The translations under genes and the position numbers were made by a program. This document shows positions 31,252 through 39,373 of a DNA stretch of 64,000 nt, piece by piece. How positions within the stretch are numbered: position 1 is the first letter of the stretch; the number at the start of each line of letters is the position of its first letter. This stretch comes from Pantoea rwandensis (GTDB lineage: Bacteria > Pseudomonadota > Gammaproteobacteria > Enterobacterales > Enterobacteriaceae), in NCBI RefSeq assembly GCF_002095475.1, contig NZ_MLFR01000019.1, forward strand, positions 43,576 through 107,575. Direction: 5' to 3'. Under the pieces are notes generated by a model. The model was not told the DNA's origin. It searched no databases and saw only the letters and a list, made by a program, of their open reading frames with translations.

Positions 31252-32272
31252 TGCCGAACCAGCGACGAAATGCCCGTGAAAAGGCGCTGACCTCTGAGTA
31301 ACCCAGCAGCAGCGCCATTTCAGAGATCGGTAGTTGCTTCTGCTGGAGGTAGTGCGTGGCCATCTCGCAGCGCACTTTATCCACCAGCGCGGTAAAGCTG
31401 ATGCCCTCTTCGCGCAGCCGCCGTTGTAGCGACCAACTCGACAGCCCCATTTTCTCGGCAATCTCCTCCAGCACCGGTTCGCCCTGCATCAGCGACAGAT
31501 TAACCTGCGATCGTGCCTGCTCCACCACACTCTGCAATGAGGCGCTGCTGTTGAGGCGACGGATCGCATCCTGCATCACCATCAGCAGCATCGGGTCTTG
31601 CTCTGGCATGGTACGCAGCAGATCGCGCTTCGGGATCAGCAGCGAGTTGAAAGGCTGATCGAACCACACCGGCGCATCAAATACTTTGCAGTGCTCATGC
31701 CACTGTTCCGGTCGCGGGTGCTCGAAATGCACTTCACGCGGCGCCCAGTTTTTTCCGGCCACATGGCGGATCAGATTCAGGAACATGCCCAACGTTAATT
31801 CGGCATCCTGACGACGGGAGAGGATCGCCCCATGACGCACCTGGTAATCAAGCCGCCAGCAGTCGCCTTTATCTACCAACCGCGTCAAGGTATCGTGCTG
31901 ATGCCAAGGGAAGGCATTCACCACGTTATGCAGTGCCTGCTCAAGCGTGGGTGAACACAACCCAATATAGCCAATCAAGCCTAATGACTGCGGTTTGAAC
32001 TGCCTGCCGTAGTGCAAACCGAAGTTATCAAAGCCCGAATGGCGTGCCGCTTCTTCCATCACGCGGCAGTAGTTGACCAGACCAAGGCTGAGCGTAGGAC
32101 TGGCCAGCAGTTCGGAATTGATACCGCTGATGCCAAAAATACGGTCCACATCGCCGCCTTTGTCGGTGATGAAGGTGCTTAAGCCGGTTGCCGCTGCCGC
32201 CAGCACGCCACGGTTGTTGGCCTGAGCAGAGAGCGAGCTGTACGCTTCAGAAGGAGTCATGAGTGATTGCAT
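31211..32272 (-). CDS. AraC-family regulator with arabinose-binding-like N-domain
   Basis: A 353-residue regulator of the OruR/ArgR-like AraC group. The N-terminal part (about 20-215) is the sensor-type domain with GLINYCR-like GLVNYCRVMEEAA and LGLIGYIGLCSPTLEQAL; the C-terminal double helix-turn-helix (about 255-350) has LEEIAEKMGLSSWSLQRRLR and ISEMALLLGYSEVSAFSRAF followed by RRWFGISPRQWR. It lies downstream of a small-molecule kinase gene and near an ethanolamine-type permease, so it may control them. Its ligand is unknown. Confidence 0.87.
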   Translation of the reverse strand: MQSLMTPSEAYSSLSAQANNRGVLAAAATGLSTFITDKGGDVDRIFGISGINSELLASPTLSLGLVNYCRVMEEAARHSGFDNFGLHYGRQFKPQSLGLIGYIGLCSPTLEQALHNVVNAFPWHQHDTLTRLVDKGDCWRLDYQVRHGAILSRRQDAELTLGMFLNLIRHVAGKNWAPREVHFEHPRPEQWHEHCKVFDAPVWFDQPFNSLLIPKRDLLRTMPEQDPMLLMVMQDAIRRLNSSASLQSVVEQARSQVNLSLMQGEPVLEEIAEKMGLSSWSLQRRLREEGISFTALVDKVRCEMATHYLQQKQLPISEMALLLGYSEVSAFSRAFRRWFGISPRQWRQDGLVN

Positions 32273-32428
32273 CGGAACCTCACAGGGATCGCGCGAGTGA
32301 AACTAATAGGGAGATCCAGCAAGATTCGTACCATGACGCACCATTCCATCAGGTCGTCATCAATGACGCCCCTACAACGTCCTGCGACACCTCGCAAGGA
32401 GTGCCTTCATACGCCGCAATTCCCCATA

Positions 32429-32449
32429 GGGTGCGCATTCATGCGCATC
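32429..32449. repeat. Dispersed palindrome GGGTGCGCAT-TC-ATGCGCATC
   Basis: An imperfect inverted repeat of the family at 7202-7222 and 46327-46349. It lies in the 249-base gap between the AraC-type gene and the kinase gene, which holds no gene that I can see. Confidence 0.65.
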
Positions 32450-32521
32450 GGGTGAAAATTTGAGGGAAAGGTTGATGGCACTGCGCTGTTTCGACGCAGT
32501 GCTGCTCATTACTGGTGCAAC

Positions 32522-33526
32522 TCAAACGCCCACAGGCAGCAAATTGGTTTCAAGATAGCGACGACACAAACGCACTGAATGATCCGCCCAGCGCGGTCCC
32601 AGACTCAGCGCCATCTCGGTGTCTGCATGCGTACCCATCCATGCGGTCATCTGGATGCGACGTTGAATCAGCAGCGTTGGCACCATCGCCATCTCCTCAT
32701 CGCTGATGTGTGCCACCCGCTCGTAGCCTTGGATCCAGTTATCCACCCACTCGGCGGCACGAGGATGATGCTCAACAAAACTGATCGCTGCCGCCAGATC
32801 ATGCAGATACCATCCCATGCCGCAGTCATCGAAATCGATCACCCGGGTTTCACCTTTGTGTAGCAGTAAATTGGTGAGGCGCAGATCGGCGTGGATCAAT
32901 CCATAACGATCCGTACCTTTGCCAAAGCCCTGCAGCTCTTGCCCGACTCGTGCCATCGCTTCAGTGACAATGCCATGATCGGCCGGATTGAGGTTTGGCG
33001 CATCCTGCCAGCGGCCCCAATGGCTCTGATCGCTGACCATGGTGTGATGATCCCAGATGATGCGCTGGAACCCGGCAGGTTTCTGCCAGCTGCGGCTGTG
33101 TAGATGCAGGCGCGCCGTGATGTGCCCCAACTGCTGGAAGGCTTTAGGATCGACATCGGTGGTTGGCATCTCGCCTTCGATCCAGTGGAACAAGACCGCG
33201 TAACGCACGCCGCCATCGGTCATATTCAGTGACAGCACCGTCTCACCATCGTTTGCCGGGATCGCCTGCGGCACCATGATGCCAATCTCGCGCAGGGCGT
33301 CCAGCCACAGTAGCTCGCTCTGAATATCGGCTTTGCTGTGATAGTCAGGACGATGCAGGCGCAGCGCATAGCGTTCCCCACCGGCCTGCAGCAAGAAGGT
33401 GGCATTCTCAGAGCGGCACAGGAGCTTCAGCTCGCCCTGCAATGGCGCGGGGTAACAGGCCAGTGCCTGCTGCGCCAATATCGTCATTTCAGCATCGGTC
33501 AGGGTATCGGACTGTTTAGCGCTCAT
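32522..33526 (-). CDS. Aminoglycoside-phosphotransferase-fold small-molecule kinase
   Basis: A 334-residue kinase of the APH/choline-kinase fold. The catalytic loop is IHADLRLTN (H212, catalytic D214, N219), followed by the metal-binding IDFDDCG (D231). The nucleotide-binding lobe holds YALRLHRPDYH and SELLWLDALR. Related enzymes phosphorylate ethanolamine, choline, hydroxylysine or homoserine. It is divergent from an ethanolamine-type permease 270 bases away and upstream of an AraC-type gene, so an amino-alcohol substrate is plausible. It is more probably catabolic than an antibiotic-resistance gene. Confidence 0.82.
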   Translation of the reverse strand: MSAKQSDTLTDAEMTILAQQALACYPAPLQGELKLLCRSENATFLLQAGGERYALRLHRPDYHSKADIQSELLWLDALREIGIMVPQAIPANDGETVLSLNMTDGGVRYAVLFHWIEGEMPTTDVDPKAFQQLGHITARLHLHSRSWQKPAGFQRIIWDHHTMVSDQSHWGRWQDAPNLNPADHGIVTEAMARVGQELQGFGKGTDRYGLIHADLRLTNLLLHKGETRVIDFDDCGMGWYLHDLAAAISFVEHHPRAAEWVDNWIQGYERVAHISDEEMAMVPTLLIQRRIQMTAWMGTHADTEMALSLGPRWADHSVRLCRRYLETNLLPVGV

Positions 33527-33596
33527 TCATCAATCTCCAGCATCAATCTTAAGGTAGGCAAGTGTTATCAGCATGGGATGACAGCGTCCTGACTGC

Positions 33597-33663
33597 TTGA
33601 CCACAGACAACCCAAAGTTGACCGCAGCGTGCATCTGGCACTTTTTTTGCCTCAGAGTTGACC
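33597..33663 (+). promoter_or_regulatory. Sigma-54-like promoter with three TTGACC boxes before the permease
   Basis: TGGCAC-TTTTT-TTGCC at 33636-33651 keeps the GG-N10-GC spacing of sigma-54 promoters. Three direct copies of TTGACC lie at 33597, 33618 and 33658; the first two are 21 bases apart, each with CAG close behind, a spacing that suits AraC-type regulators. The permease ATG is at 33797, leaving a leader of about 130 bases. No enhancer-binding protein gene is nearby. Sequence is direct; function is inference. Confidence 0.45.
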
Positions 33664-33796
33664 GTGGGGGACAAAACTCACTGCGCCCGCGTCAAGTTTT
33701 CCCGCCACAGGCAGCGGCATTATCACTTCACTGTAGTGCATACAAAAAAACAGCGCGGTGCAGCCGCCGCACAACAATCACGACGGGGAGACGATT

Positions 33797-35161
33797 ATGA
33801 CGAGTAAGCTCAAACCCACGCTGGGCACTCTGCATTTGTGGGGTATCGCGGTTGGACTGGTAATTTCCGGGGAGTACTTTGGCTGGAGTTATGGCTGGGG
33901 CGTGGCAGGCACGTTGGGATTTCTTATCACCACCGCGCTGATTGCCACGATGTACACCTGCTTCATTTTTAGCTTTACCGAACTGACCACCGCCATTCCG
34001 CACGCTGGCGGTCCGTTTGCGTATAGCCGCCGCGCCTTTGGTGAAACCGGTGGTTTGATTGCGGGTCTGGCGACACTGATTGAGTTTGTGTTCGCCCCAC
34101 CGGCCATTGCCATGGCGATTGGTGCCTATCTCAACGTGCAATATCCCGACCTCAATCCGAAAACCGCCGCGGTCGGCGCTTATCTGGTGTTCATGACGCT
34201 CAACATCCTTGGCGTGAAGCTGGCTGCGATGTTTGAATTAGTGGTAACGGTGTTAGCGGTGCTGGAACTGCTGGTGTTTATGGGCGTGGTCTCGCCGGGC
34301 TTCAGTATCGCTAACTTTGCCGCCAATGGTTGGGCCGGAAGCGATCACTTCGGCATGCCCGCTGTTTCGGGCATCTTTGCCGCGATCCCCTTTGCCATCT
34401 GGTTCTTCCTCGCTATTGAAGGTGCTGCTATGGCCGCCGAAGAGGCAAAAGATCCTAAGCGCACCATTCCCAAAGCCTATATCACTGGGATTTTAACGCT
34501 GGTGGTGCTGGCGATAGGTGTGATGCTGCTGGCGGGTGGTGCGGGCGACTGGCGTAAGCTGTCGGACATTAACGATCCGCTGCCGCAGGCAATGAAAATG
34601 ATTGTGGGCGAGCACTCCAACTGGATGCATATGCTGGTGTGGATTGGCTTGTTTGGTCTGGTTGCCAGCTTCCACGGCATTATTCTTGGCTATTCCCGCC
34701 AGTTCTTTGCCCTGGCTCGCGCGGGTTATCTTCCGCCAAGTCTGGCGAAGCTGTCGCGCTTCCAGACACCTCACCGGGCGATTATTGCGGGTGGCGTGAT
34801 TGGTATCGCAGCGATTTACAGCGATGGGCTGATCAACCTGCAAGGTATGACGCTGACCGCCGCAATGATTACCATGGCCGTGTTTGGCGCCATCGTAATG
34901 TACCTGATGAGCATGCTGAGCCTGTTTAAATTGCGCCGTACCGCACCCGAGATGGAACGCAGCTTCCGCGCGCCGGGCTATCCAATTGTCCCCGGTATCG
35001 CGCTGGTATTGTCAATGGTGTGCTTGATTGCGATGTTGTGGTTCAACCCAGTGATCGGCGCGTTGTTCGTGGCGATTATGGTGGCGGGATATATTTACTT
35101 CCTCGCCACTAAAACCCAGCGTCAGAATGCGCCGCAGGATGCAATGCTGATGGGAGAATAA
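33797..35161 (+). CDS. eat: Ethanolamine-type permease (APC family)
   Basis: A 454-residue membrane carrier with about twelve spans. LGTLHLWGIAVGLVISGEYF near the N-terminus and FGWSYGWGVAGTLGF are typical of the ethanolamine permease group; PHAGGPFAYSRRAFGETGG and EEAKDPKRTIPKAYITGI are general APC motifs. The start at 33797 is set by GGGGAG eight bases upstream. With the divergent kinase it could take in and phosphorylate ethanolamine or a similar amino alcohol. No eut ammonia-lyase or phospho-lyase gene is in the window. Confidence 0.82.
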   Translation: MTSKLKPTLGTLHLWGIAVGLVISGEYFGWSYGWGVAGTLGFLITTALIATMYTCFIFSFTELTTAIPHAGGPFAYSRRAFGETGGLIAGLATLIEFVFAPPAIAMAIGAYLNVQYPDLNPKTAAVGAYLVFMTLNILGVKLAAMFELVVTVLAVLELLVFMGVVSPGFSIANFAANGWAGSDHFGMPAVSGIFAAIPFAIWFFLAIEGAAMAAEEAKDPKRTIPKAYITGILTLVVLAIGVMLLAGGAGDWRKLSDINDPLPQAMKMIVGEHSNWMHMLVWIGLFGLVASFHGIILGYSRQFFALARAGYLPPSLAKLSRFQTPHRAIIAGGVIGIAAIYSDGLINLQGMTLTAAMITMAVFGAIVMYLMSMLSLFKLRRTAPEMERSFRAPGYPIVPGIALVLSMVCLIAMLWFNPVIGALFVAIMVAGYIYFLATKTQRQNAPQDAMLMGE

Positions 35162-35293
35162 TCACAGGATTGCCTCGCGCGCAAAAATACACATGCGCTG
35201 TCAGGGTCCTTTTATTCAACAGCACGCACAATAGGTAAATAGCAGGCTAGCGCCGCTTAGAGGCTGGCAATCTGCAGCGCTGAACAGAGTGAG

Positions 35294-35392
35294 TCTGCCA
35301 GGAGAGCCCGCAGGACGCGGGCGAAAGGCGGGTCGGCACATGGATGTGCCATCCCGCCGGTCCGTCAGGCAGATGAACGGCGCGAGGACGCC
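35294..35392. other. Highly structured intergenic element with GGA-bearing loops
   Basis: This part of the 308-base gap between eat and mak folds into several exact stems: an outer TCTGCC (35294-35299) with GGCAGA (35368-35373); GCCCGC-AGGAC-GCGGGC (35306-35322); GGCGGG (35327-35332) with CCCGCC (35353-35358) enclosing GGCACA-TGGA-TGTGCC (35335-35350); and GGCG-CGAGGA-CGCC (35379-35392). Every loop carries GGA, and another AGGA precedes the first stem. It may be a non-coding RNA, a protein-bound site or a repeat. I recognise no known RNA family. The rest of the gap holds nothing I can name. Confidence 0.5.
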
Positions 35393-35469
35393 AGACGCTA
35401 AGCGCCGCCAGACTGCGTTATGGTCAGATACTTCATTAACGAACTTACGCTATCAAAACGACCTTTTTC

Positions 35470-36381
35470 TTACGATTTCAGCGGCCACAGCCACGCCGCA
35501 CCGCGCACACCGCTGGAGTCACCGTGTACCGCCTTCAACACCGGCGTTTCACATTCACGGCCAAACACCCATTGTTTCATCAGTGCGGGCACGGTCTGAT
35601 ACAACCGATCGTTGTTACTCATGCCGCCGCCCAGCACGATCACATCAGGATCGAGTAAATTCACCACCTGCGCCAATGATTTGGCCAAGCGCATTTCGTA
35701 ACGGCTCATCGCTAATTCCGCCACAGGATCCTGCTGCTCAATTAGCTTGATGATCTCCGCGCCCTTCAATGCTTTGCCGCTTAAGCGTTGATAGTCGATG
35801 GCAAACCCTGTGCCAGAGACAAAAGTCTCAATACAGCCCTGTAAACCGCAATAGCAGGGTACCTCTTCGCGATGCCTTAACTCATCTGCGTCCATCCACG
35901 GCAACGGATTGTGACCCCACTCGCCCGCATTACCGTTGCCGCCAATGCGCGACTCACCGCCAATCGCCACGCCCGCACCTGAACCGGTGCCGATAATCAC
36001 CGCAAACACCAGCGGCTGGCCTGCGCCTGCACCATCCACCGCTTCAGACACCGCTAAACAATTCGCGTCATTGGCGATGCGCACGTCACGATTCAGCGCC
36101 TCGGCCAAATCCTTGTCCAGCGGCTGGCCGTTGAGCCAGGTAGAATTAGCATTTTTTACCCGCTGGGTGTACGGCGAAATGGTGCCGGGAATGCCGATCC
36201 CCACGGTGCCCTTTTCCCCGGTTTTCTCTTCTGCCAGCAGCACTAAATCCACAATCGCCTGCACCGTGGCGGCATAGTCATCGCGCGGGGTATTGACGCG
36301 GTGACGGAACAGCTCTTGTCCATGATCGGAGAGCGCAATCACTTCAATCTTGGTACCGCCTAAATCAATCCCAATACGCAC
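35470..36381 (-). CDS. mak: Fructokinase Mak (ROK family)
   Basis: A 303-residue sugar kinase. The ATP loop is [15 protein letters not shown] at the N-terminus; [21 protein letters not shown] and [11 protein letters not shown] hold sugar-binding residues; the ROK zinc signature is [16 protein letters not shown]. It closely matches E. coli Mak, which phosphorylates intracellular fructose. It is divergent from rdgC, as in E. coli. Confidence 0.95.
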   Translation of the reverse strand: MRIGIDLGGTKIEVIALSDHGQELFRHRVNTPRDDYAATVQAIVDLVLLAEEKTGEKGTVGIGIPGTISPYTQRVKNANSTWLNGQPLDKDLAEALNRDVRIANDANCLAVSEAVDGAGAGQPLVFAVIIGTGSGAGVAIGGESRIGGNGNAGEWGHNPLPWMDADELRHREEVPCYCGLQGCIETFVSGTGFAIDYQRLSGKALKGAEIIKLIEQQDPVAELAMSRYEMRLAKSLAQVVNLLDPDVIVLGGGMSNNDRLYQTVPALMKQWVFGRECETPVLKAVHGDSSGVRGAAWLWPLKS

Positions 36382-36526
36382 GATTTATTCCTCATTATTC
36401 GTTCAGGTGACAGATACAGTAGAAGGCTGAATCGGGAAAGGCAATGAAACCGATCCGATGTTTCGCTATCATGCGCGCTGACTTTGAGACTTGTGCGCCC
36501 GATCGCACCCACGGTAAGGAATCCCG

Positions 36527-37438
36527 ATGTTGTGGTTTAAAAATATGATGGTTTATCGTCTGAATCGTGACATCCCGCTGTCCGCAGACGATCTGGAGAA
36601 GCAGCTCGACGCCTTCACGTTTTCACCGTGCGGCAGCCAGGATATGGCGAAAACCGGCTGGGTGTCACCGATGGGCAACCGCGGCGAATCACTGACCCAT
36701 GAGATTAAAGGGCAGATCGTGATCTGCGCGCGCACCGAGCAGAAAATCCTGCCTTCACCCGTTGTGAAGCAGGCGCTGGAAGCCAAAATCGACAATCTGG
36801 AAGCCGAACAGAGCCGCAAGCTGAAGAAGACCGAGAAAGACTCGCTGAAAGATGAAGTACTGCATAGCCTGCTGCCACGGGCGTTTAGCCGTTTCAGCCA
36901 GACTTTCATGTGGATCGACACCGTTAACAACCTGATCATCGTCGATTGTGCCAGCGCCAAAAAAGCGGAAGACACCTTAGCGCTGCTGCGTAAAAGCATC
37001 GGTTCACTGCCGGTGGTGCCGCTGACGCTGGAAAATCCGATTGAGCTGACGCTGACCGAATGGGTGCGTTCGGGTGAACTGCCAGCCGGTTTCGCGCTGA
37101 TGGATGAAGCCGAATTAAAAGCGATGCTGGAAGATGGCGGTGTGATCCGCTGTAAGAAACAGGATCTGATCTCTGATGAGATCGCCACCCATATCGAAGC
37201 CGGAAAAGTGGTGACCAAACTGGCTCTGGACTGGCAGGAACGCATTCAACTGGTGATTGCTGATGATGCCTCCATCAAGCGCCTGAAGTTCAGCGACACG
37301 CTGCGTGAACAGAATGATGACATCGACCGCGATGATTTCGCCCAGCGTTTTGATGCCGATTTCATCTTGATGACCAGCGAACTGGCCGCGTTGATCAGCA
37401 ATCTGGTGGAAGCATTAGGCGGCGAAGCGAAGCGCTGA
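36527..37438 (+). CDS. rdgC: Recombination-associated protein RdgC
   Basis: A 303-residue nucleoid-associated protein that forms a ring dimer around double-stranded DNA and limits RecA. It begins [19 protein letters not shown] and has [19 protein letters not shown] and [20 protein letters not shown], matching E. coli RdgC in sequence and length. It is followed by a bidirectional hairpin and a toxin-antitoxin pair on the opposite strand. Confidence 0.97.
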   Translation: MLWFKNMMVYRLNRDIPLSADDLEKQLDAFTFSPCGSQDMAKTGWVSPMGNRGESLTHEIKGQIVICARTEQKILPSPVVKQALEAKIDNLEAEQSRKLKKTEKDSLKDEVLHSLLPRAFSRFSQTFMWIDTVNNLIIVDCASAKKAEDTLALLRKSIGSLPVVPLTLENPIELTLTEWVRSGELPAGFALMDEAELKAMLEDGGVIRCKKQDLISDEIATHIEAGKVVTKLALDWQERIQLVIADDASIKRLKFSDTLREQNDDIDRDDFAQRFDADFILMTSELAALISNLVEALGGEAKR

Positions 37439-37453
37439 AGCCTAAATAAACTA

Positions 37454-37474
37454 AACCCCGCTGCATGCGGGGTT
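37454..37474. terminator. Bidirectional hairpin between rdgC and the toxin gene
   Basis: AACCCCGC-TGCAT-GCGGGGTT is a perfect eight-base stem with a five-base loop. T-rich sequence follows on both strands (TTCATTTC rightward, TTTAGTTTATTT leftward), so it can end rdgC and the convergent toxin gene, whose stop codon begins within its last base. Confidence 0.8.
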
Positions 37475-37809
37475 CATTTCAAAATTTGAAAGCGATATAG
37501 GGTGGTAACAAAATCCTGTTTCATGCTGAGAAACATCAAAATTTGTACCGTTTCTCCGTCAAAATCGTAAAGCACACGATATTCGCTATCAGGGTCTAGC
37601 CTCTCTCGCAGGTTCAAACCTCTCTGCGATAACAGATGACTAAAGCGATACCGTAAGGGGTCCTGCATAATAGCTGCCAAGGCATCTATCAGCAGTTTAT
37701 CGACAAACCCTGCCGCAAGCTTCGCGCCGATTGTCCCCATTTTATACGACTCAATATCTTTCAGGGTCCATTCCGCCATCGGCGCAATAACGATTTGAAA
37801 CTGACGCAT
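37474..37809 (-). CDS. RelE/ParE-type toxin
   Basis: A 111-residue protein of the RelE/ParE fold, with MRQFQIVIAPMAEWTLKDIESY at the start, a helical middle and RVLYDFDGETVQILMFLSMKQDFVTTLYR at the end split by charged residues typical of the fold. It follows its presumed antitoxin by 17 bases on the same strand. Whether it cuts mRNA or poisons gyrase is not clear. ATG at 37809 and GTG at 37812 are both possible; AGGGA upstream suits either. Confidence 0.75.
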   Translation of the reverse strand: MRQFQIVIAPMAEWTLKDIESYKMGTIGAKLAAGFVDKLLIDALAAIMQDPLRYRFSHLLSQRGLNLRERLDPDSEYRVLYDFDGETVQILMFLSMKQDFVTTLYRFQILK

Positions 37810-37826
37810 CACTGGTTCATCCCTAA

Positions 37827-38096
37827 TTACGTTCTGGCGCTACGTAATCTCGCTAAAACTTCTTCAGGTGTCATTCCCTGATCGTCATTAATTTCCTGTT
37901 TTGCGATCATTGCCAGCTTAAACAGCGCGTTAATCTGTCTTTCTTCTTCGATTTTCTTTAACTCAGCTTCACGCTCTGCAGCAGTTTGGACGAACAGCTC
38001 AGCAACGCCATTTTTAGTAATAAATACACCGCCTTCAAACAGTTCAGGATTTCCCAAACCCTCGCGAGCAGCCTTCTGGGACATCGTCTGTGCCAT
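37827..38096 (-). CDS. Antitoxin of the downstream ParE/RelE-type toxin
   Basis: An 89-residue acidic protein. VFITKNGVAELFVQTAAERE resembles the N-terminal fold of Phd/YefM antitoxins, and the acidic helical C-terminus (MTPEEVLARLRS) would wrap the toxin. It is upstream of the toxin gene, the normal order, so it likely represses their shared promoter. The pair sits between rdgC and ppnP, where E. coli has no such genes. Family assignment is from pattern only. Confidence 0.72.
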   Translation of the reverse strand: MAQTMSQKAAREGLGNPELFEGGVFITKNGVAELFVQTAAEREAELKKIEEERQINALFKLAMIAKQEINDDQGMTPEEVLARLRSART

Positions 38097-38247
38097 ACAA
38101 ATGCAACCTCAACTAAGCAGCGATAACGCGCTTGGGGATAAAATAGACAATCTGAAGCCTAGCACTCATCTGCCCGCGAGGGCAAATTTATGCTTAATTT
38201 GTACACCAAAGTGACTATGGCAGTGTTGCTGCTTTTAAAAAATAAAA

Positions 38248-38273
38248 CCGGAAATTCTTTGCAGAATTCCCGG
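38248..38273 (-). terminator. Terminator after ppnP
   Basis: CCGGAAATTCT-TTGC-AGAATTCCCGG pairs ten of eleven positions. On the minus strand it is followed by TTTTATTTTTT, a good T tract, 30 bases after the ppnP stop. Confidence 0.85.
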
Positions 38274-38303
38274 TTCAATAGCAGCTAATGTTGAAGTTTA
38301 GGC

Positions 38304-38588
38304 TTACAAATAGCGGCACAGATAAGACGTTGGCTCTGCCACTTGCAGATGGAATTCGCTGTTGCCGGGCACGTTGAATACGGAACCCGCTTCGTACCAT
38401 TTCCACTCGGCTTCGCCTGGCAGCAGCACTTTCAGTGCGCCGCTCACGACCGTCATCTCTTCCGGCTGTCCTGTACCGAAGGTATATTCACCTTCTGCCA
38501 TCACGCCAACGCTGGCACGGCCAATGGTTACACTTTCGAAACCAATGGATTTCACTTTTCCGTCGAAATACTCACTTACGTTGAGCAT
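38304..38588 (-). CDS. ppnP: Pyrimidine/purine nucleoside phosphorylase PpnP
   Basis: A 94-residue cupin that cleaves purine and pyrimidine nucleosides with phosphate. [47 protein letters not shown] and [20 protein letters not shown] match E. coli YaiE/PpnP in sequence and length. It lies downstream of aroM on the same strand, as in E. coli. Confidence 0.95.
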   Translation of the reverse strand: MLNVSEYFDGKVKSIGFESVTIGRASVGVMAEGEYTFGTGQPEEMTVVSGALKVLLPGEAEWKWYEAGSVFNVPGNSEFHLQVAEPTSYLCRYL

Positions 38589-38692
38589 GTTACTTCCTCA
38601 CAGCACATTATGGTGTCTGGCAGATTACAAGGGAACTCGCTGATCTGTCACGCGAAAAAGCAGCGCAGATCGCGAGTTGTGATCGTCCTCAG

Positions 38693-39373
38693 TCAGAGGA
38701 TCAATTCTGCCGCCAGCTTCGCCACCAGCACGTTAGATAACAGTACCGGAATGCCCAGCATTTTCTGCAGGAAATCGCGGTGCTTCTGGTGATAGCCAAT
38801 GCAGTCGAGCACCACCACATCCGCGCCCTGCTCTTGCAAAGATAAACCTGCTTCAATCAAATCGTTCTGCTGCGCCAGATAGGGACTGGCAACCGCAAAA
38901 CATGGCGCGCTGTTCAGGTTGCGCCATTTATTGGCCTGTTCCGCGATTTGCTCTTCCACCGGCACCACAATGCCCACTTTATGCTGTTGCACAATGGCTT
39001 TGACCAGCGGTGGGATAATACGATCCGGCTCCAGCAACAACGCTTTTTGCGTTTTCAGCGTGCCAAATTCTCCGGTGCATAACAGCAAAATCGTGTCGTA
39101 ACCCTGCTCTTCCAGCGCATTGATTTTGCGCTGCAGTCCCTGCTCAACTTTCGGTCCCGATAAACGCACTTGCTCGCCGCTGGTCATACGTGAAACCAAT
39201 ACTTTTTCACCCGCTTCAGGTGAATAGAACTGCCCCACCTCAGCTAAGGTCAAACCGTCGAGTAATCCGGCATGAGCAACCCACTCTTCCGGTAAGTGAT
39301 CCTGCAGCAGCGGTAGAATGTCGCTACGTGGGGATTGACCAATCGTTAAGGTAACCAGGGACTGTTTCATCAT
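38693..39373 (-). CDS. aroM: AroM family protein, coupled to a DUF1177 gene
   Basis: A 226-residue protein matching E. coli AroM over its length, for example LTIGQSPRSDILPLLQDHL, ILLLCTGEFG, IIPPLVKAIV, VGIVVPVEEQI, GADVVVLDCIGYHQKHRDFL and VPVLLSNVLVAKLAAELI. The cysteines in LLCTGEF and LDCIGYH sit where the two catalytic Cys of Asp/Glu/hydantoin racemase-type folds would be, so it may be an isomerase or lyase of that fold; no activity is established as far as I know. Its ATG shares a base with the DUF1177 stop (TAATG), so the two are translated together, unlike E. coli where aroM follows yaiA. Confidence 0.88.
   Translation of the reverse strand: MMKQSLVTLTIGQSPRSDILPLLQDHLPEEWVAHAGLLDGLTLAEVGQFYSPEAGEKVLVSRMTSGEQVRLSGPKVEQGLQRKINALEEQGYDTILLLCTGEFGTLKTQKALLLEPDRIIPPLVKAIVQQHKVGIVVPVEEQIAEQANKWRNLNSAPCFAVASPYLAQQNDLIEAGLSLQEQGADVVVLDCIGYHQKHRDFLQKMLGIPVLLSNVLVAKLAAELIL

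Noticed and set aside
35294..35392. A true CsrB/CsrC RNA
   Set aside because: GGA loops are suggestive, but the element is far shorter with only a few loops, and no terminator or promoter is evident; kept only as a hypothesis.
35289..35750. 153-codon plus-strand frame across the structured element and the end of mak
   Set aside because: It runs through the hairpins and then antisense to mak; Arg/Pro/Ser-rich, typical of a shadow frame.
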